A DNA stretch of 64,000 bases from NCBI RefSeq assembly GCF_021603645.1, contig NZ_BQHJ01000002.1, positions 496,001 to 560,000 on the forward strand, written 5' to 3'. This document shows positions 28,088 through 36,341 of this stretch, one piece after another (the first letter of the stretch is position 1; each line of letters starts with the position of its first letter). Both the position numbers and the translations under genes were made by a program. Source of the DNA: Pseudomonas pseudonitroreducens. Lineage in GTDB: Bacteria; Pseudomonadota; Gammaproteobacteria; Pseudomonadales; Pseudomonadaceae. The notes beneath the pieces were generated by a model. That model saw only the letters and a list, made by a program, of their open reading frames with translations. It was not told where the DNA came from and made no database searches.

Positions 28088-28113
28088 AAGGCCTCCTTCG
28101 GGAGGCCTTTTTT
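28088..28113 (+). terminator. Rho-independent terminator of glnA
   Basis: The stem AAGGCCTCC/GGAGGCCTT with a TTCG loop is followed by a T-run to 28113. It lies 32 bp after the glnA stop. Confidence 0.93.
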
Positions 28114-28157
28114 ATGGGCTGGAGAAACCGCTGGCGCCTGTACCTGTGCCTGTGCCT

Positions 28158-28234
28158 GTAGGAGCGAGCTTGCTCGTGAATCGCACAGCACCGGAGCCAG
28201 CGGATAACTCATTCGCGAGCAAGCTCGCTCCTAC
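28158..28234. repeat. REP pair, inverted
   Basis: GTAGGAGCGAGCTTGCTCGTGAA (28158-28180) faces ATTCGCGAGCAAGCTCGCTCCTAC (28211-28234) in the gap between the glnA terminator and the convergent MscS-family gene. Confidence 0.9.
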
Positions 28235-28247
28235 AGGAAGGCCGGTT

Positions 28248-30455
28248 TCAGATCCCGCCGTCCGCCGGCACGCCGTGCTCCTCGTCGTCCTCGCGGCGCG
28301 ACTTGCGCATGCGTGAGAGCTGCACGTTCAGGCGCGGCATCGACAGTTCCAGGCCGGCCTTGTCGAGCTTCTGCCGCAGGCGCAGGTTGAACGCGCGCTG
28401 CACTTCCCACTGGCGGATCGGCGCCGTCTTGAAGCGGAAACGCAGGATCGCCTGGCCGGCGTCGAAGCTTTCGATGCCCTGGATTTCCAGCGGCGACCAG
28501 ATGGCGCGGTTGATCGTGCGGTCGGTGCGCAGCTCGCCGGAGACTTCCTTGACCAGCGCCAGCGCATCGTCGATCGGCATGCTGGCCGGCACCGGCCAGC
28601 GGAACATGGCGTAGCCGAACTGCCGCGAGTAGTTCTTGATGCTCTTGATCTCGCTGAACGGAATGGTGTGCACCACGCCGTCGAGGTCGCGCAGACGCAC
28701 TGTGCGGATGGTCAGGCCCTCCACCGTGCCAAGGTGGCCGCCCACATCGACGTAGTCGTCGATCGACAGCGAGTCCTCGATGATGATGAACAGGCCGGTG
28801 ATCAAATCGGCCACCAGCGACTGGGCGCCGAAACCGATGGCCAGGCCGATCACACCGGCACCGGCGAGCAGCGGCGTGACGTTCATGCCCATGTTGGCCA
28901 GGGCGACGATCAGCGCGATCACCGCAATGGTCACGAACAGCACGTTGCGGATCAGCGGCAGCATGGTCAGCGCACGGGCGTTGGCGCTCTTCTTGCCGCC
29001 CAGGCCGAGGCTGTGCTGCACGGCAGTGTCGGTGAGAATCCAGACCAGCCAGGCGACCAGCAGGGTCGTGCCAAAGCTGAACAGCTTGAGGCTGATCTGC
29101 GAGCCGTCGCCTTCGGCGAAGCGGATCAGCGACATGCCCCAGACGCGCAGGCCGATCTCCAGGAAGAACAGCAGGCTGGCGATGTGCAGCAGCGTATAGC
29201 CGAAGCTCTGCAACTGTTCGATATACGGCGCGTGACGCCGCGCCCCCCGCCGGGCCGAGCGCTGGTGCGCGCGGCGGATCAGGCCGTTGACGGTCATTGC
29301 CACCACCGCCACGGCGGCGCAGACCAGGGCACGACGCAAGGCGTAGCTGCTGTCGCCGGCGGTGACGATGGTGGCGAACAGCGAGATGCCCACCAGCACC
29401 AGCACCGGCAGGAACCAGATCGAGCCGATCAGCTCCACCAGATCGCTCAGGCCCCGGCGCTTCAAGCGGCGTTCAAGCGGCTGGTTGCGGATCAGGTGGG
29501 CGATCGGTCGGCGGAACTGCAGGACGAACAGCGCGGTGAGCAGCGCCGCGCAGATGTTCGCCACGGAGCCGACGAACAGCGAGATGTTCTGCCCCAGGCT
29601 CTCGATGACGCGCGGGTCGTGCATCACTTCGCCCAGCGCGGCGAGGCTGCCAATCAGCCAGAGCGGGCGGAAGGCGCGACGCCTCAGGATGTCCAGCGCA
29701 CGCATGCGGTGCGGGCCGCTGAGCAACGACAGGGAGATCACGCACAGCGCGGAGAACAGCGTGCCGCACACCAGGGTATAGGCGATCACCATCGCCACCA
29801 GCTTGCCCAGCGAGCTGGGCAGCACGACGGACAGGTAGACGGTGATCAGGAAGGCGACCAGCCAGGGCCCCAGTTTGCGCAGGGCGAACAGCAGCAGGTC
29901 GCGGGTCTTGGGGTGCTGCGGCAGTTCGTCCTCCAGGCCAAAACGCTTGCGCATGCGCCCGGCGATCCAGCGCAGGCCGAGGGCGACGCAGGCCCAGATA
30001 AGGATGACCAGGGCGAAGTCGAGGATCATTCCGGGCCACTCGGCCAGCGACGGCGTGCGCGCATCCAGCTCGTAGCCGGCGCCCTGGAACAGGTCGGCCC
30101 AGCGCACCATCGGGCTGTTGGCCCCTTCGAACTGTTTCTCGAGGCTGCCCAGGGTGTCGCCGATCAGCCCCAGGACGCCGCCCTGCTCCTCCGCCCCTTT
30201 CTGCGTCGCGTCGCGCAATTGCTTGAGCTTCTTCAGCAGGTCGGCCCGCTGCTGATCGTTCTCCAGGGTCTTGATCACCTGGTTCAGCGATTGCTCCAGC
30301 TGGGCGTCGCTGACCTTGCTCTCGCCACTGCCCGTCACCCCGGCCAGCGGCCCGGGAAGCGCCGCCAGCGCAGGCCCGGCGACGGACAAGCCGAGGCCCA
30401 GGCAGCACAGCAGCAGCCACTGACGAAGCAGGTAACGAATCAGACTCACAGGCAT
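28248..30455 (-). CDS. MscS-family mechanosensitive channel (YbiO-like)
   Basis: The 735-aa inner-membrane protein has a signal peptide (cleavage near ALA, residue 31), a periplasmic helical part, and about ten membrane segments. The MscS core follows: pore helix PLLAGAGVIGLAIGFGAQSLVADLITGLFIIIEDS, then the beta domain (DYVDVGGHLGTVEGLTIRTVRLRD) and a charged C-terminal tail. Such large members relieve moderate osmotic downshock. The ATG at 30455 follows a GTGGTGGGG site. Upstream in-frame ATGs add a Cys-rich leader without family support. Confidence 0.92.
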   Translation of the reverse strand: MPVSLIRYLLRQWLLLCCLGLGLSVAGPALAALPGPLAGVTGSGESKVSDAQLEQSLNQVIKTLENDQQRADLLKKLKQLRDATQKGAEEQGGVLGLIGDTLGSLEKQFEGANSPMVRWADLFQGAGYELDARTPSLAEWPGMILDFALVILIWACVALGLRWIAGRMRKRFGLEDELPQHPKTRDLLLFALRKLGPWLVAFLITVYLSVVLPSSLGKLVAMVIAYTLVCGTLFSALCVISLSLLSGPHRMRALDILRRRAFRPLWLIGSLAALGEVMHDPRVIESLGQNISLFVGSVANICAALLTALFVLQFRRPIAHLIRNQPLERRLKRRGLSDLVELIGSIWFLPVLVLVGISLFATIVTAGDSSYALRRALVCAAVAVVAMTVNGLIRRAHQRSARRGARRHAPYIEQLQSFGYTLLHIASLLFFLEIGLRVWGMSLIRFAEGDGSQISLKLFSFGTTLLVAWLVWILTDTAVQHSLGLGGKKSANARALTMLPLIRNVLFVTIAVIALIVALANMGMNVTPLLAGAGVIGLAIGFGAQSLVADLITGLFIIIEDSLSIDDYVDVGGHLGTVEGLTIRTVRLRDLDGVVHTIPFSEIKSIKNYSRQFGYAMFRWPVPASMPIDDALALVKEVSGELRTDRTINRAIWSPLEIQGIESFDAGQAILRFRFKTAPIRQWEVQRAFNLRLRQKLDKAGLELSMPRLNVQLSRMRKSRREDDEEHGVPADGGI

Positions 30456-30649
30456 ACCCCACCACGATGGAAAATCACACTCGCCCGCATCATACAGACG
30501 CTGGCGCCAGGCTCGGACCCGTCCTGCGCAGGAAAGGTCCCCGCACGAGCAGCAGCGCACAACGCACGGCACCCTGCTGAAAGACAATAGGCAACTTGCC
30601 AGCTGCCGTCGGCAGTGCAAGGCTTGGCAGGACTATCCGGAGATTCGTC

Positions 30650-31198
30650 ATGCGCCTGATCCTCACCGCCCTGCTGCTCGCCGCCGCATTGCCAGCCAGC
30701 GCGCAGATCTACAAATACACCGACGCCAACGGCAAAACCGTGTTCACCAACCAGCCGCCGACCAATGTCGATGCCAAGCCCGTGGAGTTGCCGCCGACCA
30801 ATACCGTCGGCCCGCAGCAACCGGCCGCCGCCCCCGCCACCAGCGGCACGCAGAATCAGGCCGCCAAGGCCTACGCGATTCTCGCGCTGAGCAACCTGCC
30901 CGATGACGAATCGCTACGCCAGAACAACGGCACCTTTATCGTCAACGTCGTCGTGCAGCCAGCCCTGGCGCCGGACCATCAGCTGCAGCTGGTGCTCGAC
31001 GGCCAGCCCTATGGCGACCCGACCAGCAGCACCGGTATCGGCGTGCAGAACCTCGACCGTGGCGAGCACACCCTGGCAGTCCAGGTCCTGCAAGGTAGCC
31101 GCGTGATCCAGGCCAGTGCACCGGTGAGCTTCACCCTGCAGCGCATCAGCACCAACAGCCCGCAGCGCCCCAGGGTTCACCCCACGACGGGCGGCTGA
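30650..31198 (+). CDS. DUF4124 domain periplasmic protein, copy 1
   Basis: The 182-aa protein has a signal peptide (ASA-Q at about residue 18) directly followed by the DUF4124 motif IYKYTDANGKTVFTNQPP. A Pro/Ala-rich linker leads to a C-terminal beta-rich domain of about 95 residues (IVNVVVQP..LDGQPYG..HTLAVQVLQGSRVIQ) that resembles an Ig-like fold. The next gene starts 2 bp after the stop and has the same architecture. Function unknown; the location upstream of ntrB suggests no specific role. Confidence 0.88.
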   Translation: MRLILTALLLAAALPASAQIYKYTDANGKTVFTNQPPTNVDAKPVELPPTNTVGPQQPAAAPATSGTQNQAAKAYAILALSNLPDDESLRQNNGTFIVNVVVQPALAPDHQLQLVLDGQPYGDPTSSTGIGVQNLDRGEHTLAVQVLQGSRVIQASAPVSFTLQRISTNSPQRPRVHPTTGG

Positions 31199-31200
31199 CG

Positions 31201-31791
31201 ATGCGTAATCTACTGACTCTCTCACTGGCGCTCCTGTTGTCGGCACTGACCTGCCTGTCGGCCAGCGCCGAGGTCTACACCTACATCGACAAGGACGGCA
31301 ATCGCGTCTTCACCGACCAGCCGCCGCGCGGCAACGCGCAAAAGCTCGACATGACCCCGCGCAACGACCCACAGAAGTCGCCGCATGGCGTGCGCATGCC
31401 GCCGCCGCTCTATGCGCCGGCCACCCCGGCGCTGCCGCCGGGGCCTCCGGCCTACCAGTTGCTGCGCATCATCGTGCCGGAGCCCGATGCCACCGTGCGC
31501 GCCAATGACGGCGCACTGATCGTTTCCGCCACCAGCGACCCGGCCCTGCTGCCCGGCCACCTCTACCGCCTGCTGCTCGACGGAAAACCCGTCGGCGAGC
31601 CCGGCCGCAGCCCGGTATTCCCACTGGACAACATCGAGCGTGGCACCCACCTGCTGTCGGTGGAGATCGTCGACACCCTCGGCCGCACCATCGAGCAGAC
31701 ACCCAGCCAGCCCTTCCACATGTTCCGCGTTTCGGTGGCCGACTCGGCCGACCTCGACACCTCCCAAACGCTAACCGCCGCCGGCCGCTGA
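31201..31791 (+). CDS. DUF4124 domain periplasmic protein, copy 2
   Basis: The 196-aa product is a paralogue of the preceding gene with the same order: signal peptide (SASA at about 23), DUF4124 (VYTYIDKDGNRVFTDQPP), Pro-rich linker, and a beta domain (LRIIVPEPDATVRANDGALIV..LDGKPVGEP..HLLSVEIVDTLGR). The two genes form a tandem operon. They are known in P. aeruginosa just ahead of ntrBC, but no function is established. Confidence 0.88.
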   Translation: MRNLLTLSLALLLSALTCLSASAEVYTYIDKDGNRVFTDQPPRGNAQKLDMTPRNDPQKSPHGVRMPPPLYAPATPALPPGPPAYQLLRIIVPEPDATVRANDGALIVSATSDPALLPGHLYRLLLDGKPVGEPGRSPVFPLDNIERGTHLLSVEIVDTLGRTIEQTPSQPFHMFRVSVADSADLDTSQTLTAAGR

Positions 31792-31813
31792 CCCGGCGTG
31801 CGGCCAGGCACAA

Positions 31814-31832
31814 ATGCACCATTACGGTGCAT
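31814..31832. promoter_or_regulatory. Perfect NtrC operator ahead of ntrB
   Basis: ATGCACCATTACGGTGCAT has perfect 7-bp arms around 5 bp and matches the NtrC consensus TGCACC-N5-GGTGCA. It lies 166 bp before the ntrB ATG and 23 bp after the DUF4124 stop. It most likely mediates autoregulation of ntrBC by phosphorylated NtrC, as at E. coli glnL; a TATACT-type -10 lies just downstream (about 31850). Confidence 0.9.
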
Positions 31833-31997
31833 ATGCCTGCACCACTTTCTATACTCTCCCCATTTCGGGTCATTCCCCCTGACCGGATCAGCCTCGTGCG
31901 CACCGCAAATCAGCGCAACCGGCGGAAATACGCGTCTTTTCAGGGCCTGGTTTGTTTTTTGCATTTTCCCGCACAGTCTTGGGACATCTCTTACGCC

Positions 31998-33074
31998 ATG
32001 CCTACAGAAACCCAGCTCCGCCTGTTGCTCGACAACCTCACCACGGCGGTGATCCTGCTCAATGCCGAGCTGCGCCTGGAGTACATGAACCCGGCGGCGG
32101 AGATGCTGCTGGCGGTCAGTGGCCAGCGCAGCCACGGGCAGTTCATCAGCGAGCTGTTCACCGAGTCCCCCGAAGCGCTGCAGTCGCTGCGCCAGGCGGT
32201 GGAGGAGGCACACCCGTTCACCAAGCGCGAAGCGACGCTGACCTCGCTGACCGGCCAGACCATCACCGTGGACTACGCGGTGACGCCGATCCTTGACCGC
32301 CGCAACACCCTGCTGCTGCTGGAGGTCCACCCGCGCGACCGACTGCTGCGGATCACCAAGGAAGAGGCGCAGCTGTCCAAGCAGGAAACCACCAAGCTAC
32401 TGGTGCGCGGCCTGGCCCACGAGATCAAGAACCCGCTCGGCGGCATTCGCGGTGCGGCGCAACTGCTCTCCCGCGAGCTGCCGGACGAATCGTTGAAGGA
32501 CTACACCAACGTCATCATCGAAGAAGCCGACCGCCTGCGTAACCTGGTGGACCGCATGCTCGGCTCCAACAAGCTGCCGCAACTGTCGGTGACCAACGTC
32601 CACGAAGTGCTGGAGCGCGTCTGCAGCCTGGTGGAGGCCGAGACCCAGGGCAGCATCCCGCTGGTACGCGACTACGACCCGAGCATCCCCGACCTGCTGA
32701 TCGACCGCGAGCAGATGATCCAGGCGGTGCTCAACATCGTGCGCAACGCCATGCAGGCGATCGCCGCGCAAAATGAACTCAAGCTGGGCCGCATCACCCT
32801 GCGCACCCGTACCCTGCGCCAGTTCACCATCGGCCATACGCGCCACCGCCTGGTGTGCAAGGTGGAGATTATCGACAACGGCCCGGGCATCCCGAGCGAA
32901 CTGCAGGACACCATCTTCTATCCCATGGTCAGCGGCCGTGCCGACGGCACCGGCCTGGGCCTCGCCATCACCCAGAACATCATCAGCCAGCACCAGGGCT
33001 TGATCGAATGCGACAGCCATCCAGGCCACACCGTATTCAGTCTGTTCCTGCCCCTGGACCAAGGAGTGCATTGA
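31998..33074 (+). CDS. ntrB: Nitrogen regulation sensor kinase NtrB (GlnL)
   Basis: The 358-aa soluble histidine kinase has an N-terminal PAS domain (about 1-110), the H-box GLAHEIKNPLGGIRGAAQLL with the phosphorylated His at about 138, the N-box, and the G-boxes DNGPGIP and GTGLGLAI. It phosphorylates NtrC when nitrogen is scarce and acts as phosphatase when bound to PII. The ATG at 31998 gives the usual start MPTETQLRLLLDNL; the open frame continues upstream through the NtrC operator and is not coding there. ntrC follows after 2 bp. Confidence 0.96.
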   Translation: MPTETQLRLLLDNLTTAVILLNAELRLEYMNPAAEMLLAVSGQRSHGQFISELFTESPEALQSLRQAVEEAHPFTKREATLTSLTGQTITVDYAVTPILDRRNTLLLLEVHPRDRLLRITKEEAQLSKQETTKLLVRGLAHEIKNPLGGIRGAAQLLSRELPDESLKDYTNVIIEEADRLRNLVDRMLGSNKLPQLSVTNVHEVLERVCSLVEAETQGSIPLVRDYDPSIPDLLIDREQMIQAVLNIVRNAMQAIAAQNELKLGRITLRTRTLRQFTIGHTRHRLVCKVEIIDNGPGIPSELQDTIFYPMVSGRADGTGLGLAITQNIISQHQGLIECDSHPGHTVFSLFLPLDQGVH

Positions 33075-33076
33075 CC

Positions 33077-34507
33077 ATGAGCCGATCAGAGACCGTCTGG
33101 ATCGTCGACGACGACCGCTCCATCCGCTGGGTACTGGAAAAAGCCCTGCAGCAGGAAGGCATGACCACTGTCAGCTTCGACAGCGCCGACAGCGTGATGA
33201 GCCGCCTGGGCCGGCAGCAGCCGGACGTGATCATCTCCGACATCCGCATGCCCGGCGCCAGTGGCCTGGACCTGCTGGCGCAGATCCGCGAGGTGCACCC
33301 GCGCCTGCCGGTGATCATCATGACCGCGCACTCGGACCTGGACAGCGCCGTGGCCTCTTACCAGGGCGGCGCCTTCGAATACCTGCCCAAGCCATTCGAC
33401 GTCGACGAGGCCGTGTCCCTGGTCAAGCGCGCCAACCAGCACGCCCAGGAACAGCAGGGGCTGGAAGCGCCGGCCAACCAGACACGCACCCCGGAAATCA
33501 TTGGCGAGGCGCCGGCGATGCAGGAGGTGTTCCGCGCCATCGGCCGCCTCTCCCACTCCAACATCACCGTGCTGATCAACGGCGAATCGGGTACCGGCAA
33601 GGAGCTGGTTGCCCACGCCCTGCACCGCCACAGCCCGCGCGCGGCTTCGCCGTTCATCGCACTGAACATGGCGGCGATTCCCAAGGACCTGATGGAGTCC
33701 GAGCTGTTCGGCCACGAGAAAGGCGCTTTCACCGGCGCGGCCAACCAGCGCCGCGGGCGTTTCGAGCAGGCTGACGGCGGCTCGCTGTTCCTCGACGAGA
33801 TCGGCGACATGCCAGCGGACACTCAGACCCGCCTGCTGCGGGTGCTGGCCGACGGCGAGTTCTACCGCGTGGGCGGCCACACGCCGGTGAAGGTGGACGT
33901 GCGGATCATTGCCGCGACTCACCAGAACCTGGAAAACCTGGTGCGCGAGGGCAAATTCCGCGAAGACCTGTTCCACCGCCTGAACGTCATCCGCGTGCAT
34001 ATCCCCCGCCTGGCCGACCGTCGCGAAGACATCCCGGCCCTGGCCCGGCACTTCCTTTCCCGCGCGGCGCAGGAACTGGCGGTCGAGCCCAAGCTGCTCA
34101 AGCCGGAAACCGAGGAATACCTGAAGAACCTCGGTTGGCCGGGCAACGTGCGCCAGTTGGAGAACACCTGCCGCTGGATCACCGTCATGGCGTCCGGCCG
34201 CGAAGTGCACGTCGACGACCTGCCGCCGGAGCTGATGACCCAGCCGCAGGACAGCGTGCCCGCCGCCAACTGGGAACAGGCCCTGCGCCATTGGGCGGAC
34301 CAGGCGCTGGGACGCGGGCAGTCGAACCTGCTGGACACCGCCGTGCCGGCCTTCGAGCGGATCATGATCGAGACTGCACTCAAGCACACCGCCGGCCGCC
34401 GTCGCGATGCCGCGGTACTGCTGGGCTGGGGTCGCAATACCCTGACCCGCAAGATCAAGGAGCTGGGCATGAAGATCGACGGCCCGGACGAGGACGGCGA
34501 CGACTGA
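33077..34507 (+). CDS. ntrC: Nitrogen response regulator NtrC (sigma-54 activator)
   Basis: The 476-aa regulator has a receiver domain with acceptor Asp at about 54 (DVIISDIRMPGASG). The AAA+ domain has Walker A GESGTGKE, the sigma-54 contact loop GAFTGA, Walker B SLFLDEIGDM and the GNVRQLENT region; a C-terminal Fis-type helix-turn-helix (RRRDAAVLLGWGRNTLTRKI) follows. It activates glnA and other nitrogen genes by binding GCACC-N5-GGTGC sites. Candidate targets in the window are glnA, ntrB itself and the small RNA at 35804-36101. Confidence 0.98.
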   Translation: MSRSETVWIVDDDRSIRWVLEKALQQEGMTTVSFDSADSVMSRLGRQQPDVIISDIRMPGASGLDLLAQIREVHPRLPVIIMTAHSDLDSAVASYQGGAFEYLPKPFDVDEAVSLVKRANQHAQEQQGLEAPANQTRTPEIIGEAPAMQEVFRAIGRLSHSNITVLINGESGTGKELVAHALHRHSPRAASPFIALNMAAIPKDLMESELFGHEKGAFTGAANQRRGRFEQADGGSLFLDEIGDMPADTQTRLLRVLADGEFYRVGGHTPVKVDVRIIAATHQNLENLVREGKFREDLFHRLNVIRVHIPRLADRREDIPALARHFLSRAAQELAVEPKLLKPETEEYLKNLGWPGNVRQLENTCRWITVMASGREVHVDDLPPELMTQPQDSVPAANWEQALRHWADQALGRGQSNLLDTAVPAFERIMIETALKHTAGRRRDAAVLLGWGRNTLTRKIKELGMKIDGPDEDGDD

Positions 34508-34519
34508 GGTCCTGCGATT

Positions 34520-34545
34520 AAAAAGGGGCCGGAAGGCCCTTTTTT
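34520..34545 (+). terminator. Rho-independent terminator of ntrBC
   Basis: AAAAAGGGGCC-GGAA-GGCCCTTTTTT, a strong GC stem with a T6 run, begins 13 bp after the ntrC stop. Confidence 0.92.
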
Positions 34546-34581
34546 CTTGCATCACCGTGAGCACCGTGCCGGCTTTGGCCA

Positions 34582-34643
34582 ATCGCGGACAGAGTCCGCT
34601 CCTACGCTCGGGGTCAGGTGTAGGAGCGGACTCCGTCCGCGAT
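34582..34643. repeat. REP pair of a second family (GTAGGAGCGGAC...GTCCGCGAT)
   Basis: ATCGCGGACAGAGTCCGCTCCTAC (34582-34605) faces GTAGGAGCGGACTCCGTCCGCGAT (34620-34643). The architecture is the same as the other REP pairs, but the stem sequence differs (GCGGAC instead of GCGAGC). It is the only one of this type in the window. Confidence 0.88.
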
Positions 34644-34693
34644 CAGCGTCAGCAAGGCGCGGTCACTTCCCGGCAACATCCATCCCCAGAACC

Positions 34694-34827
34694 TGTGGAT
34701 AACACTGTGCACGGAACGGGGAAGGAACGTGCTACAGCCCAGAGCATGCGCGGTCTGGGGGTTTGCTCGGTTTCTGTGCAGGAATTTGTCGGTTGCCCAC
34801 ATCGGCTGTGCGCCCGCCTGTGGATAA
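34694..34827. other. ntrC-trmL gap: two DnaA-box-like sites
   Basis: The 383-bp gap between ntrC and trmL contains the terminator and REP pair described here and no open gene. TGTGGATAA, the complement of the DnaA box TTATCCACA, occurs at 34694-34702 and 34819-34827. Another exact copy is at 36474-36482, with a one-mismatch copy TTACCCACA at 36437-36445. No origin features surround them. They may titrate DnaA or be chance. Confidence 0.45.
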
Positions 34828-34890
34828 GCTTGGGGCAAGCCGCTGCGCTTCACAGCCCACGCGGGTTTGCGCGAGCCGTACAAAAAACGC

Positions 34891-35352
34891 TCAATCCATG
34901 GCGAAGCCGTGCTGACGCCAGGCTTCATAGACGGTTACGGCAACGGTATTGGACAGGTTCAGGCTGCGGCAGCCCGGACGCATCGGCAGGCGCACACGCT
35001 GCTCCGGCGGCAGGGCATCACGCACCTCCTCCGGCAGGCCGCGACTTTCCGGGCCGAACAGGAAGGCGTCGCCGCGCTCATAGGCCACCTCATGGAATGG
35101 CTGCGAGCCCTTGGTGGTAAAGGCGAACAGGCGCGGTTGGCCGAGCTGTTGCAGGCATTCCTCGAGGCTCGCGTAGCGGCGCACGCTGGCGTACTCGTGG
35201 TAGTCCAGGCCGGCGCGGCGCAGGCGTTTGTCGTCCAGCTCGAAGCCCAGCGGCTCAATCAGGTGCAGGCTTGCGCCCGCGTTGGCGCACAGCCTGATAA
35301 TGTTGCCGGTGTTGGGTGGGATTTCCGGTTGAAAAAGGATTACGTGGAACAT
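34891..35352 (-). CDS. trmL: tRNA (cytidine/uridine-34-2'-O)-methyltransferase TrmL
   Basis: The 153-aa SPOUT-class enzyme methylates the ribose of the wobble base in two tRNA-Leu species. The start MFHVILFQPEIPPNTGNIIRLC, the middle FGPESRGLPEEV and the C-terminal knot RSLNLSNTVAVTVYEAWRQ are diagnostic. It has the normal minimal SPOUT length. The ATG at 35352 overlaps the mirror ATG of the divergent gene's longest possible frame. Confidence 0.95.
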   Translation of the reverse strand: MFHVILFQPEIPPNTGNIIRLCANAGASLHLIEPLGFELDDKRLRRAGLDYHEYASVRRYASLEECLQQLGQPRLFAFTTKGSQPFHEVAYERGDAFLFGPESRGLPEEVRDALPPEQRVRLPMRPGCRSLNLSNTVAVTVYEAWRQHGFAMD

Positions 35353-35404
35353 GCAGCGCTCCGAGCCTGAGAACGGTGGGCATTCTACCTCCGCGCAGGA
35401 GCAA

Positions 35405-35803
35405 ATGCGGCCCAGGCCGTGGCTCAAGGTCATGCTTTCACTGTGCGTGCTCGGCCTGCTGCTGGGTTTGATGATCGGCCGGCTGGTCAATCCCGCGCAC
35501 GAGGGGCCAGCGCAAATTCTCGGGATAGAGCCTTCGGAGAATGGCCTGGTACTCATTCTGGATGCGCAGCCTGCTGTCCGCGCCGGGCATCTGGACGGTG
35601 CACTGGCATTGCAGATCGACGCCAGCGGCAAGGCGCAACAGGGCCAGTTGCGCATCGGCGATGCACCGGCGCGCTGGAAACTGCAGCCACAGGATAAAGG
35701 TGTTGTGCTGACGCTGCTGTCGACCCGACGCCTGCAAGGCACCTGGGACAGCAGTGAAGTCCAGGGCCGGTGGCGGCTGAACATCAGCGCGCGGCCCGAA
35801 TAA
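35405..35803 (+). CDS. Small single-pass membrane protein of unknown function
   Basis: The 132-aa product has an N-terminal membrane helix (VMLSLCVLGLLLGLMIGRLV, about 8-27) and an extracytoplasmic domain of about 100 residues with alternating strands (GLVLILDAQPAV, ALALQIDASGKAQQGQLRI, GRWRLNISARPE). The ATG at 35405 follows AGGAG closely; an ATG at 35351 would add 18 polar residues and overlap the trmL start. No family is recognised. It converges on the NrsZ-like RNA, whose 3' end meets this stop codon. Confidence 0.75.
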   Translation: MRPRPWLKVMLSLCVLGLLLGLMIGRLVNPAHEGPAQILGIEPSENGLVLILDAQPAVRAGHLDGALALQIDASGKAQQGQLRIGDAPARWKLQPQDKGVVLTLLSTRRLQGTWDSSEVQGRWRLNISARPE

Positions 35804-36101
35804 AAGCGGGGTTTTCCCGGCCTGCCTGGTCCGGGGCCCCGAAGCGGGAGACGCCGCTCCGCAGAGGAGGGGCGTGGGCAAAAAAGAGGGGTTTCCCCGG
35901 CCTGCCTGTACCAGGACCCCTAACGGGTGCGCAGGGCGCCGTGGCACGCCTGCTGGCATAAAAAAGGGGGCTTTCCCGGCCTGCCTGTACCAGGACCCCC
36001 GAACCGGCCGCGACGGCCACCGCTTCGGGCGACACGCTCGCAAGATGTAAAAGAGGGGTTCCCCAGCCTGCCTGTACCGAGGCCCCTGAAATCGCTGTTG
36101 T
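35804..36101 (-). ncRNA. nrsZ: NrsZ-like nitrogen-regulated small RNA, four repeated modules
   Basis: Four copies of a roughly 40-bp core (plus-strand 36049-36088, 35960-36000, 35880-35921 and 35802-35841) are separated by unrelated spacers of about 38-48 bp. On the minus strand each core has CCTGGTACAGGCAGGC (or a close variant), then a GGGGAAACCCC-type hairpin and a T-run, so each looks like a module ending in a terminator. A sigma-54 promoter at 36111-36126 would start the RNA near 36101. P. aeruginosa NrsZ is an NtrBC/RpoN-induced RNA processed into three similar modules that affects rhlA. The match in module design, promoter type and neighbourhood supports homology. Identity with NrsZ is inferred, not aligned. 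Confidence 0.75.
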
Positions 36102-36110
36102 CAGGGGTAT

Positions 36111-36126
36111 TGCAGAGGGCGTGCCA
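36111..36126 (-). promoter_or_regulatory. Sigma-54 promoter of the NrsZ-like RNA
   Basis: The minus strand reads TGGCACGCCCTCTGCA. It has a perfect TGGCAC -24 box, correct spacing and a CTGCA -12 box with the essential GC. Half-sites for NtrC (TGCACC at 36279 and TGCACCA at 36304, plus-strand reading) lie about 155-185 bp upstream, which fits an enhancer, though no full palindrome is visible. Confidence 0.82.
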
Positions 36127-36341
36127 AAACCCGCCCTGAGCCTTTCCGGTGAGCCGAGGCACAACACGGAAAACCTCTACAGGCATTGCTACATAAGGCT
36201 TTCAGCGATTTTCGCCCGATAACTGGAACGCGCTGACGGCAGCGCTCCCCAGGCATTTCCCGGCGCGTTGAGTGTCGCTGCACCTGCGCCCTGCTAGTGC
36301 GCATGCACCAAACTTGAACGCTCAGCCCGCATTCCCTTCCT

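Noticed and set aside
34508-34890. The ntrC-trmL gap as the site of the NrsZ-like RNA
   Set aside because: No sigma-54 promoter or repeated modules are present there; both are found at 35804-36126 instead.
35802-36088. CRISPR-like appearance: four roughly 40-bp repeats with roughly 40-bp unique spacers
   Set aside because: Repeats are imperfect, each carries a hairpin and T-run of terminator type, a sigma-54 promoter precedes them, there are only four, and no cas genes are in the window.
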